This document shows positions 7,010-13,718 of a stretch of 13,718 nt of DNA, in pieces; position 1 is the stretch's first letter; every line of letters begins with the position of its first letter. Both the position numbers and the translations under genes were made by a program. The notes below the pieces were generated by a model. The model was not told where the DNA came from, did no database searches, and saw only the letters and a program-made list of their open reading frames with translations. Source of the DNA: Candidatus Dadabacteria bacterium RIFCSPHIGHO2_12_FULL_53_21 (GTDB taxonomy: Bacteria > Desulfobacterota_D > UBA1144 > Nemesobacterales > UBA2774); contig MFCJ01000154.1 of the NCBI GenBank assembly GCA_001775255.1, positions 3,234 to 16,951 on the forward strand, written 5' to 3'.

Positions 7010-7038
7010 ATTATATACCCTATATACCCGATTGAAAA
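7010..7038 (-). promoter_or_regulatory. Promoter of the small secreted protein gene
   Basis: On the minus strand TATAAT (7015-7010) is a perfect -10 box. TTTTCA (7038-7033), 17 bases upstream, is a 4/6 match to the -35 consensus. Transcription would start near 7003, giving a leader of about 60 bases. That leader opens with a hairpin TTCGGG/CCCGAA (6984-6989 with 6997-7002). The -35 box lies within the 9-bp inverted repeat at 7031-7062. Confidence 0.5.
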
Positions 7039-7062
7039 TACAGCCCTTAAAAAATTTTCAAT
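7031..7062. repeat. 9-bp inverted repeat downstream of the glycosyltransferase-like gene
   Basis: ATTGAAAAT (7031-7039) and ATTTTCAAT (7054-7062) are perfect inverted copies around a 14-base spacer. They sit between the stop of the 7068-8534 gene and the promoter at 7010-7038 and overlap its -35 box. They could be an operator, or a weak transcription end for the upstream gene. Confidence 0.4.
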
Positions 7063-7067
7063 GCGAA

Positions 7068-8534
7068 TTAAACCGGGACCGCGGGCTTCCTTATCAGCCG
7101 GACGATGTAGGCCCCGCCCAGTGCCAGAACGGCGTAAAGCGGGAAAAGGGCGGTATGACCCGTGGAGTAAACCCTCAGGGAGTCGGCCAGGAAAACCTTG
7201 AACACGGAGACTTGAAACATGTCCCCCTCCATAAAACCCGGAATGATATATTCCGTGAGGATGTTGACATTCCGGTCGTACTCTTTCGTCATGGAGAACG
7301 ATACGCATGCGAGAGATATCAGAAAACTGAGCGCGAAAAGCCCGAGCAGACCCGCACGGAGCTTCCTGCCCGCCCCCGCCCACATCACCGCAAGCGGCGG
7401 GCAGAGAAACGGCAGCATCGGAGTCATGAAGCGCGGCCCGGTCGATCCCCCTCCCGTCCAGTACTCATACGACGAATTCAAAAGCAGGTAATAGAGCGGC
7501 ACAGCGGCGAGTGTAACCGTAACGGCTTTGGCGCCGGGCATCTTCCACAGCTTATAGAACGCATACGGGGTTATTAAAAGGATCGGCGAGAGCCAGAAAA
7601 GACCGTGCCCTCCGGCGAAGAGGAGCTTCACAATCAGCGAAGGATGCGGGTACGTAAGCCCGTAATACCCAAGCCTCATGCCGGTGTAATATACCGTGTA
7701 CTTGTAAAGCGAGCCGAAGAAAGACTCGGTAACGATATAATTATAGATTAACAGGGGAGAAACGAAGACGAGCGCGCCCGTAACTCCGGAAAGGAGTACA
7801 CGCGCGAGCCTTCGCCGCTCCCAGCTCCTCGCGCAGAATATGCCGTAAACGGCGATTATTGCGGAAGCCGGAGCGGACGTAAGCTCTATCACTACCGACC
7901 AGGATAGAAGCGCCCCCGCCGCGAACCCGACGACGACGTCCCTCCTCACGCTCCCCGGCGAAACTGTGAGATAATAAACCGCCGCGAAACCCATTAAGAG
8001 ACACCCGCCCGCGGGGTTGTGGCCGAAAAATGCTGTCGCCCATCCCCATGCCGGCGTGGCAAGCCCATAGGTAAGAGCGCCTAACACGGCCCCTGAGAGA
8101 CCGGCTCCGAGCCTGATCGAGAGGAGATATATTGTTAACGCAGTAAACACGGTAAAAATAGCCGTCGAAAAAATGTTCGCAATTTGCTCAAGAAGAATAA
8201 AATAAATCGTTATATATCCCCTGGAGTCGAGCCACCCGACATCTCTGAAATACGATTTCATAAACTGCCGCGCCAAGGCTACGCTCGGTATAGCCATCAA
8301 TGACATCCCGGGCGCCTTGTCAGAGTAAAACCTGCCTTTATATTGAGCTATATCATGAGTCGTAAATCTGTATTTATCGATTGCCGGCGTCCCCTCTTCG
8401 ATGATCGAAAGGGCAAGCGCCATCCGCGGCACCGAGTTCCAGTTATCGGGGTTCTGGAGGAAATAGCAATAGGAGACATACAGCATTATGAAAAGGACCC
8501 CCGCAATTCTGATTATTTTTTTCCTTTCCGTCAT
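7068..8534 (-). CDS. Polytopic membrane glycosyltransferase-like protein (GT-C/PMT_2 type)
   Basis: 488 residues with about ten hydrophobic helices. One lies at 8-26, a large loop follows at 27-105, then helices near 106-138, 145-162, 172-190, 199-232, 246-266, 303-327, 336-352, 371-387, 393-412 and 462-480. The first periplasmic loop carries NWNSVPRMALALSIIEEG (31-48) and YSDKAPGMSLMAIP (70-83). Later come GHNPAGG (171-177) and GPRFMTPMLPFL (366-377). These blocks recur in GT-C-type, lipid-carrier-dependent glycosyltransferases (GT39/RgtA-like, PMT_2) and in related uncharacterised membrane proteins. Such enzymes move a sugar from a polyprenyl phosphate to a lipid or protein outside the inner membrane. 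The catalytic acid and the acceptor cannot be named here. A weak AGGG (8546-8543) precedes the ATG by 8 bases. It diverges from the STAND NTPase gene; no other glycan gene is adjacent, so the pathway is unknown. Confidence 0.75.
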   Translation of the reverse strand: MTERKKIIRIAGVLFIMLYVSYCYFLQNPDNWNSVPRMALALSIIEEGTPAIDKYRFTTHDIAQYKGRFYSDKAPGMSLMAIPSVALARQFMKSYFRDVGWLDSRGYITIYFILLEQIANIFSTAIFTVFTALTIYLLSIRLGAGLSGAVLGALTYGLATPAWGWATAFFGHNPAGGCLLMGFAAVYYLTVSPGSVRRDVVVGFAAGALLSWSVVIELTSAPASAIIAVYGIFCARSWERRRLARVLLSGVTGALVFVSPLLIYNYIVTESFFGSLYKYTVYYTGMRLGYYGLTYPHPSLIVKLLFAGGHGLFWLSPILLITPYAFYKLWKMPGAKAVTVTLAAVPLYYLLLNSSYEYWTGGGSTGPRFMTPMLPFLCPPLAVMWAGAGRKLRAGLLGLFALSFLISLACVSFSMTKEYDRNVNILTEYIIPGFMEGDMFQVSVFKVFLADSLRVYSTGHTALFPLYAVLALGGAYIVRLIRKPAVPV

Positions 8535-8638
8535 CCGTATGGCCCTGTTCAGCTAATTGAAACGGCTTTAATTAGAGGATTGAACTTGTGAATCTATCAG
8601 CCGCACTGAGTTAACACGCACGATTATGCTACTTTTAT

Positions 8639-8668
8639 TTGCTCTCTCTTTCAATGTCCCTGTATAAT
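8639..8668 (+). promoter_or_regulatory. Candidate promoter of the STAND NTPase gene
   Basis: TATAAT (8663-8668) is a perfect -10 box. TTGCTC (8639-8644) lies 18 bases upstream as a partial -35. The site is in the AT-rich divergent gap between the membrane protein (-) and the NTPase (+), with transcription starting near 8675, about 80 bases before the preferred ATG. Confidence 0.45.
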
Positions 8669-8757
8669 TTAAATAATTTTTTGATAGAAAAACACCGCGA
8701 AGGCGTCTGCCCCCGCCGAAGGTGCGGAATAAAAGACTTGTCAGGGTTCGGGTCTCA

Positions 8758-10839
8758 ATGACAGAGAATTACGAATTCAATGAAGATTTCAACGAATTTA
8801 TCAACGACACCGGCATACAGATAAAGCCCGGGGGCAGGGAAACCCTCTCACTCGGGGACATCTACGTATTCCCCGACCTCGACATACTTAGCCCCGGACG
8901 CCTGACAGGAGCGGGACCGCGCGGCGGGCGGATAAGCTCGTCCGCGCTTGTGGACGCCGCGGCTGAGGGCGGCGGGGCTCTCATATGCGGCCCCGTGGAT
9001 TCCGGGAAGACATCTCTCCTTAAGGTCCTCGCCCGGCGCTTTCTCGATACGGGCTTATTTCCCGTGTACGCCGACGGCAAAGCCCTTCGCGTTCCGCTCC
9101 CGGAAGAGACGTCCGAATTCCTCCTCGGGAAATACAGCCGGCAGTACACGTCAGAAAGTTACGGGCTTATAAAAGGCGAGCCCGCGGAGAGGAGGATACT
9201 CCTTCTCGACAACGCCGACAGGATAAGGACCGGATCGGCTGAGCTCGGCTCCTTCCTCCTCGGCCTGAGGGATCATTTCGGCGCCGTAATCCTGACAGCG
9301 GTGAACCCGCCCGAATTCACCGATCTGCCCGAGGGGCTGTCCGTTTTCGGGGTGCCCGAAGGGTACGCCGTCTGCGGGATCGCGGAGCTCGGACACGCCC
9401 TCAGGGAGGAGCTCATCTCGAAATGGACGGAGAGGGGAGAAGCGGGGGATGAAAAAGCGTCCGCTCAGAGGAAAGACAGGCTCAGGGGCGCGGTGGATAT
9501 GGTTCTCGGAAGAAACCTTGTCCCCTCATACCCGGTCTTCGTTCTGACGATACTCCACATGGCCGATTCGGAGGGCCCGGCGGGGCCGAGCGCGAGCTCC
9601 TACGGACAATACTACGAATACCTGATAACGAAATCGCTCAAGGACACTGCGGGCAGGGAAAGTCTGCCCTTTTTTATCCGTTTCCTGTCAGAGCTCGCAT
9701 ACAGGATGTTCTCGAGGAGTAGCAGATGGATATCGGAGGAGAACATCGAAACCCTGGTCGGGGAGGTCTCCGCCGATTTCGCTGACCCCCCCGAAGGGCC
9801 GGGCACAGTGATAACGGCCCTTCTCGAATCCGAAACGCTCGCCGGGAGGGAATCGGGTTACGAATTCAGGCACGGGTATGCATATCACTACTTCGCCGCC
9901 CTTTACTTCTCACGTAACCTCCACAAGGAACACGTGAAGGAAGAAGTGAAAAGTCTTTCAGGCAGACTCGACGAAGAAGAATGCGCCAATATTATGCTGT
10001 TCCTCACACACCTGTCGGCGGACCCTTTCCTCCTCGAGCAGATCGCACGCAACGTCGAATACGCCGCGGCCTCCGAAGAACCCTACAGGAGGGAAGAGGA
10101 GGAGCCTTACCTCGACGAGCTCATCAGGGAACTCGAAAAGCTCATAGACAAGGACAGGAAGCTGAGGGAGATAAGGGCCGAGTACGTGCCTGAGGCGGAG
10201 ACGCACTCGAGACAGCCGATCGGGTTCCGCACGAACGGCGCGGATATCAGGGTCAGGAGGAGGAAGGAAGCCGCAGTCTTCGTCTCTTCGAGGAGGTCGC
10301 TGTTCATAGATGCGCTCCTGCGGATCTCATCCGGGGCGCTGACGGGGCAGCCGGCCGGGGGCCCGTACCTTGTACCGCGCGAATTCGGCGAGAATATTTA
10401 CGCCCTGTGGTCGTCCGCCCTGAGGAGAAGAAAGAGAGAGGCGGACAGGGTGAGGAAAGCGGCCGAGGGAAGGGAGGGGCGCGTTTTGGAAAGCGGCGGA
10501 ACCGGGGAAGAGCTCTCGTATACGACCGCACTTTACGGACTCTATATGAGGATATACATGAACGCCGTGAGGCAGTTGTCCCTCCTCACGGAAGCGGGCG
10601 CACCCGAATACACGAACACGATCCCCGATGAGCTGATGAGGATATGCGCCGGCCTCTTCCGTAAAGACGAGGCTCCCGGCATAGACACGATCAGCAGGTT
10701 TCTGGAGGAGAACAGAGAGAGGAGATTCGCGGGGGAGCTAATCAGGGAATGCGCTTTACACAGGTCCCGCCTTTTCGGCGGAGAAGACGGGTATTCAAAG
10801 GAGATCGGGAAGCTTCTCGATTCCGGCGAAGGGAAATAA
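8758..10839 (+). CDS. STAND-type (NACHT-like) P-loop NTPase without recognisable effector
   Basis: About 693 residues from the ATG at 8758. A GTG at 8722 would add 12, but it has purines directly against it and no proper spacing; CAGGG (8742-8746) 11 bases before the ATG is also weak. After a short N-terminus comes LGDIYVFPDL (32-41), then Walker A GPVDSGKT (78-85), GLFPVYADGK (99-108) and Walker B RRILLLDNAD (145-154). Next are LVPSYPVFVLTIL (254-266), SYGQYYEYLITKSL (281-294) and YEFRHGYAYHYFAALYF (368-384). This series matches a bacterial STAND group whose members usually carry an N-terminal metallophosphoesterase or other effector, here absent. STAND proteins are ATP-driven switches that oligomerise on ligand binding; many act in immunity. 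The C-terminal 300 residues are helical and very charged (440-475, 555-575), with no repeats I recognise, and may be the sensor. The gene is convergent with the 435-aa gene (20-bp gap). NTPase call is firm; a defence role is inference. Confidence 0.75.
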   Translation: MTENYEFNEDFNEFINDTGIQIKPGGRETLSLGDIYVFPDLDILSPGRLTGAGPRGGRISSSALVDAAAEGGGALICGPVDSGKTSLLKVLARRFLDTGLFPVYADGKALRVPLPEETSEFLLGKYSRQYTSESYGLIKGEPAERRILLLDNADRIRTGSAELGSFLLGLRDHFGAVILTAVNPPEFTDLPEGLSVFGVPEGYAVCGIAELGHALREELISKWTERGEAGDEKASAQRKDRLRGAVDMVLGRNLVPSYPVFVLTILHMADSEGPAGPSASSYGQYYEYLITKSLKDTAGRESLPFFIRFLSELAYRMFSRSSRWISEENIETLVGEVSADFADPPEGPGTVITALLESETLAGRESGYEFRHGYAYHYFAALYFSRNLHKEHVKEEVKSLSGRLDEEECANIMLFLTHLSADPFLLEQIARNVEYAAASEEPYRREEEEPYLDELIRELEKLIDKDRKLREIRAEYVPEAETHSRQPIGFRTNGADIRVRRRKEAAVFVSSRRSLFIDALLRISSGALTGQPAGGPYLVPREFGENIYALWSSALRRRKREADRVRKAAEGREGRVLESGGTGEELSYTTALYGLYMRIYMNAVRQLSLLTEAGAPEYTNTIPDELMRICAGLFRKDEAPGIDTISRFLEENRERRFAGELIRECALHRSRLFGGEDGYSKEIGKLLDSGEGK

Positions 10840-10859
10840 GCCGATAATTATTAAGAAAC

Positions 10860-12167
10860 TCACCCGAAGCTCGTTACGAAGTTGTAATCGACCTCGTACG
10901 GCAGCTCGGGGTCGGCGATCATCTTCCTGAGCTCCTCCGGGCAGCCGCGCGGGAGATTGTCCGTGTCCTCCACCCCCAGCCACCCCCAGCTGTTGACGAA
11001 ACCCCTGGCCCTGGTCTCGTTCCCGTCCGCGAAAAGCCTGACGAGGTCCCAGGCGAACTCGTCGACGACGCTCTCTAGCCTGTCAACGTCTACGATGAAT
11101 TTCCCGCCCCAGGGGTCGTGCCTTATGGCCCCCTTGTCCCTGAAATGCCTGTAGGCGAGATAGGCCGAGCCTGTGTCAGGGTGCTTGACGAACCCCTCCC
11201 TCCTCATATACCTCAGCATCTCGGCTACGGTGAGCAGGTATGCCTTATGGAGGAGCCCCCCCTTCAACAGACCGCCCGAGAGGTGTTTCATGTTGTAGAG
11301 AGCGATCATGTCCGATTTCAGCTCGTGGAGCACCATGTAGTTGCTGTCGAACTCGGACATTACCCTGCCGAGCCTGTCCGCGCCGATGAAATGCCCGGCG
11401 TCGTGCCCCCTGAGCCATATCAGGAGAAGCCGCGCAGCCTCATCTAACGACAGCTCCGCGAGCGCTTCAGCGCCTGACAGGTACCGGAGGGCGATCTTTT
11501 CCGTCAAGGCCTTGAACCTGGCCGCGTAAAGGTTTATGAATACGGTCATATGGGAAAGGGACGACACGTTCTCCTTCGTCCCTCCCGAGAAGAAAACGCA
11601 AATGGGTTTGTGCAGGGCGTTGAGCCCGCCCGCGAGGGAGAAGACGTCGAGGCATTTTATGTGCGGGAGGTCGCCCTGGAAGACCTTCCCCTTGTACCCC
11701 CGCGATATCATAAGCTCTTCCGTGAAGAGCCCCATGTTGTCGTCGTATTCGAGGATCAGCCGATCATACCCCCGGTTCTCCGCGCCGGCCGCGCCCGAGT
11801 AATAACTTTCTCCGTCCCCTTCAGGTGAGAACACCTTGCCGAATATGAGCTGGATTCCGTCCTTCCCGTCCCCGCTCCGGGCGTCCAGGGGAAAGAGGTC
11901 GAATATACCCCTGCCGAGCGATCCCGCGCCAACTTCATATTTACTGCGCGCCTCGCCTGTCAAACCGGCCGCGCCCTTTTTCAGATTTTCGGTAACTTCG
12001 CCCCAGAGTTTTTTTTCGAGCGAGAGGGTGAGCTCTTTCGAGAGCTGCCTTTTATACATGCCTTCTACGAGCCCGAGCGTTTCCTTAAAGACATCCGCCG
12101 CTCCCTTCAGATTCAGGGGCAGCTTCACGCGGACGTCCTCGGTTAGGGTCTTTCTGGTTTCTGCCAT
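10860..12167 (-). CDS. Uncharacterised protein with candidate metal-binding HDxxH and HExxxD motifs (435 aa)
   Basis: A complete 435-residue protein with no signal peptide or membrane helix, so cytoplasmic. The most conserved-looking part is GHDAGHF (254-260; H255, D256, H259) followed 22 residues later by LHELKSDMIALY (280-291; H281, E282, D286). Paired His/Glu/Asp clusters on adjacent helices suggest a zinc or other metal site. The second is loosely like the E-x-x-x-D helix of M49-type peptidases, and the first loosely like HD-domain loops. Overall layout recalls uncharacterised DUF6421-like proteins, but I cannot confirm this. The segment around 207-214 (TVFINLYA) and the Trp/Gly-rich SWGWLGVEDTDNLP (393-406) are other distinctive stretches. 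It is the last of three minus-strand genes, 58 bp after the Hpt gene, and may be cotranscribed with it. No clear Shine-Dalgarno is seen. Function unknown; hydrolase activity is only a guess. Confidence 0.6.
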   Translation of the reverse strand: MAETRKTLTEDVRVKLPLNLKGAADVFKETLGLVEGMYKRQLSKELTLSLEKKLWGEVTENLKKGAAGLTGEARSKYEVGAGSLGRGIFDLFPLDARSGDGKDGIQLIFGKVFSPEGDGESYYSGAAGAENRGYDRLILEYDDNMGLFTEELMISRGYKGKVFQGDLPHIKCLDVFSLAGGLNALHKPICVFFSGGTKENVSSLSHMTVFINLYAARFKALTEKIALRYLSGAEALAELSLDEAARLLLIWLRGHDAGHFIGADRLGRVMSEFDSNYMVLHELKSDMIALYNMKHLSGGLLKGGLLHKAYLLTVAEMLRYMRREGFVKHPDTGSAYLAYRHFRDKGAIRHDPWGGKFIVDVDRLESVVDEFAWDLVRLFADGNETRARGFVNSWGWLGVEDTDNLPRGCPEELRKMIADPELPYEVDYNFVTSFG

Positions 12168-12225
12168 GACCCGGTATTTTAACAGGTAATGAATGCGGAT
12201 TTAAGCGGTGAATTCGGAGATTCTG

Positions 12226-12558
12226 TTAATCGAGCATTTCACTCTTGCCGGGTACGACCTCGACGACCGACAGGTATTCGTCCAGCATCCCGAGCGCTTC
12301 CTCTATCAGAGCGGTATTTCCCGCCTTCGCGGCTTCCTCTATGCCCTTGCCTATCCTGCTTATCTCCTGGAAACCGTAACCGCCGCCCGCGCCCTTCATA
12401 CCGTGCCCGAGCCTCTGCGCCTCTTTCAGGTCGACTCTTTTAATGCATTCCCTGATATTCAAGATATCGTTGTGCCTGCTTTCGAGAAAGAATGGTATGA
12501 GGTCCATAAAATCGGGGTCAACGTAAACAACTTCTTTCGTGTATCGTTTTTCCGGCAT
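12226..12558 (-). CDS. Orphan histidine phosphotransfer (Hpt) protein
   Basis: 110 residues; a single Hpt domain, the four-helix module that passes a phosphoryl group between response-regulator receivers in phosphorelays. The signature is GHGMKGAGGGYGF (51-63), matching H-x-x-K-G-x-x-x-x-x-G-F, with H52 as the phosphorylated residue and K55/G56 conserved. The flanking helices are visible at 17-40 and 64-78 (QEISRIGKGIEEAAK) and at 80-98. No kinase or receiver domain is fused. The N-terminal extension (1-14, KRYTKEVVYVDPDF) resembles the strand that precedes Hpt domains in similar stand-alone proteins. GGGAGG (12575-12570) lies 11 bases before the ATG. A weak promoter (TTTACC, 18 bp, TATTAT; minus 12622-12593) lies in the 87-bp gap behind the DUF4301-like gene. 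Its kinase and receiver partners are not in the window. Domain identity is firm. Confidence 0.85.
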   Translation of the reverse strand: MPEKRYTKEVVYVDPDFMDLIPFFLESRHNDILNIRECIKRVDLKEAQRLGHGMKGAGGGYGFQEISRIGKGIEEAAKAGNTALIEEALGMLDEYLSVVEVVPGKSEMLD

Positions 12559-12592
12559 ATCCAGGTACGCCTCCCGGTGCGCTTCTCGGATA

Positions 12593-12622
12593 ATAATACA
12601 CCCTGCGGGGTTTCCGGGTAAA
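12593..12622 (-). promoter_or_regulatory. Candidate promoter of the Hpt gene
   Basis: Minus-strand TTTACC (12622-12617), an 18-base spacer and TATTAT (12598-12593) form a modest sigma-70-like match 35 bases before the Hpt start. It would let the Hpt and 435-aa genes be expressed apart from the DUF4301-like gene. Confidence 0.25.
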
Positions 12623-12645
12623 CAGCGGCGGATATACGGGCGGGG

Positions 12646-13718
12646 TCAGGGCTTGGGCTGGTGCTCGGGCTTCAGCAGGTCGAATACGGTCTTTACCGGG
12701 TTGAAAGTCATGAGCGGGACTTCGACGAAAACGGTGTTCCAGAAGGCCATCGCCCCGTTCCATAGACCCGGGAGCTCGAGGGCCTTCAAGTCCCTCCCGT
12801 CTTTCGATTTGACGGATATGAACCCTGCGTCCCTGTCGATGAACCCGTGCAGGTCGTAGGGAATTCCCCTGTGGTCCCTTAGCCCGCAGACGATGTCGAC
12901 GGGGTTGAAGTGGGTCGAGGACCCCCAGACGGCCTTTTGTCCGGGCGCGTCCATATCCACCTGCGCTGATTCCACAATCTGCTTCGTGAGCCTCCCGTCC
13001 CTCCCCCTCACCCAGAAGGGTCCGCCCCCGGGCTCGCCTTCGTTCCTCACCACTCCGCACACCCTGAGCGGCCTCCTGAGAGCGGATACCAGATGAGCGG
13101 TCGCCTTCTTCCGTGAAGCCTTTTCCGCCTCGCCGGGTAGAACGATCTCGAGACCCATCCTTTCGAGCTCTCCGAGCTCCCGGGAGACGACTTCACGCCC
13201 CCCGCCGCCCTCGAGTTTTACGAGCGCTCCGGATACGAGGCCCTCGAGCCTGAGCAGATAGCCGCCGAGCGCCTTCTTCCATAGATAAGTCTCCTCTTTT
13301 AGCCTGTCGGGCACTACGTTGTCTATGTTTTTTATAAAGACGATATCGCATCCGAGCTCGTTCAGGTTCTCGATGAGCGCCCCGTGTCCGGCAGGCCTGA
13401 ACACCGGCTTTCCGTCGTCCCCGATGAACGGCCTGTTCTCCATATCGACGGCAATGGTGTCCGTCGACGGCTTCTGTACCGAGTAGCCGACATCGAGGCT
13501 CTCCCCCTCCCGCTCATAGATACCCCGCACCCCGTCTATATAACCGCTCACGATATCCGTGTGCTCGGGAGACAGGGTGAAATGGACGCGCGCCCTGCCC
13601 TCTCCGTCCCTCGCGTAGCACAGCGCCTCGGCCAGGTGCTCCTCGAAAGCAGTCCTGTCGTGCACGGGATACTTGTGGAACTTGATCATCCCCTTGGGCA
13701 GGTTCGAATAATTGAGTC
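12646..13718 (-). CDS. DUF4301-like protein, C-terminal part
   Basis: The frame runs from the TGA at 12646 to the window edge without a stop, so the N-terminus is missing and about 356 residues are seen. The ATG at 13689 is internal: in-frame residues before it read NYSNLPKG and continue into MIKFHKYP, which matches the family. Diagnostic blocks are LPKGMIKFHKY, HDRTAFEEHLAEALCYA, GHGALIENLNELGCDIVFIKNIDNVVPD (written here only in part) and THFNPVDIVCGL. DUF4301 proteins are about 500 aa, so roughly the first 150 residues lie outside. The LPKG-K-F entry and the 'rich in Gly, KNIDN' core recall nucleotidyltransferase-like sugar-phosphate enzymes, but no activity is established and this is only a hint. 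The gene leads the minus-strand set followed by the Hpt protein (87-bp gap). Family assignment is good; function is unknown. Confidence 0.7.
   Translation of the reverse strand, partial: LNYSNLPKGMIKFHKYPVHDRTAFEEHLAEALCYARDGEGRARVHFTLSPEHTDIVSGYIDGVRGIYEREGESLDVGYSVQKPSTDTIAVDMENRPFIGDDGKPVFRPAGHGALIENLNELGCDIVFIKNIDNVVPDRLKEETYLWKKALGGYLLRLEGLVSGALVKLEGGGGREVVSRELGELERMGLEIVLPGEAEKASRKKATAHLVSALRRPLRVCGVVRNEGEPGGGPFWVRGRDGRLTKQIVESAQVDMDAPGQKAVWGSSTHFNPVDIVCGLRDHRGIPYDLHGFIDRDAGFISVKSKDGRDLKALELPGLWNGAMAFWNTVFVEVPLMTFNPVKTVFDLLKPEHQPKP

Noticed and set aside
7032..7577. 181-codon plus-strand open frame opposite the membrane glycosyltransferase-like gene
   Set aside because: Arg/Pro/Gly/Gln-rich shadow of a well-supported gene; no domain or ribosome binding site.
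8722..8757. GTG at 8722 as the STAND NTPase start
   Set aside because: The purine run touches the GTG with no spacing; the ATG at 8758 gives a more natural N-terminus. It remains possible.
10971..10991. Short direct repeat CCACCCCCAG x2 inside the 435-aa gene
   Set aside because: Two copies only; explained by coding for a Trp/Gly-rich stretch, no sign of a larger repeat array.
12518..13060. 180-codon minus-strand frame overlapping the Hpt and DUF4301-like genes
   Set aside because: It covers two real genes in another frame and has an Arg/Gly-rich, motif-free product.
1..13718. CRISPR arrays, tRNA or rRNA genes, transposases, att sites
   Set aside because: No regularly spaced repeats, cloverleaf with CCA-end, rRNA signature, transposase motif or paired flanking repeats were found on reading.

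Overview
The window looks like a chromosomal segment of an uncultured, GC-rich Gram-negative bacterium. Most genes are GC-rich but use AGG (Arg) and ATA (Ile) freely. There is a lipoprotein with a lipobox, exported proteins, a C-terminal piece of an NxxGxxF-repeat surface protein, and a DUF4301-like gene. This mix is compatible with Desulfobacterota, Dadabacteria or relatives, but that placement is inference; no rRNA or other phylogenetic marker is present.

Layout, left to right. (1) The 3' end of an NxxGxxF-repeat protein (+), then an AT-rich gap. (2) A solitary AAA ATPase of the AAA_14/DUF4143 type (+, 651-2090), much more AT-rich than its surroundings and with its own good promoter: probably horizontally acquired. 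(3) A small hypothetical protein (-) and a 360-bp regulatory-looking gap with palindromes. (4) A P1B-type metal ATPase (+) with a TPC motif in the membrane and a C-terminal hemerythrin-like domain, the combination that defines the P1B-5 (Nia-like, Ni/Fe) group. (5) A run of minus-strand genes: a lipoprotein, a small helical protein with a TTG start, a small secreted protein with its own promoter and terminator, and a large polytopic GT-C-type glycosyltransferase-like protein. (6) Divergent from the last, a STAND-type P-loop NTPase (+, about 693 aa) with no recognisable N-terminal effector. (7) Convergent with it, a minus-strand trio: a DUF4301-like protein (cut by the window edge), an orphan histidine phosphotransfer (Hpt) protein, and a 435-aa protein with a candidate metal-binding motif.

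The genes do not form one obvious pathway. The most interesting parts are the ATPase-hemerythrin fusion, the effector-less STAND NTPase (a family used in NTP-dependent sensing and often in phage defence), and the Hpt/435-aa/DUF4301 cluster. No CRISPR array, tRNA, rRNA, complete insertion sequence or att site was seen. Function calls rest on reading motifs by eye; no database search was run.
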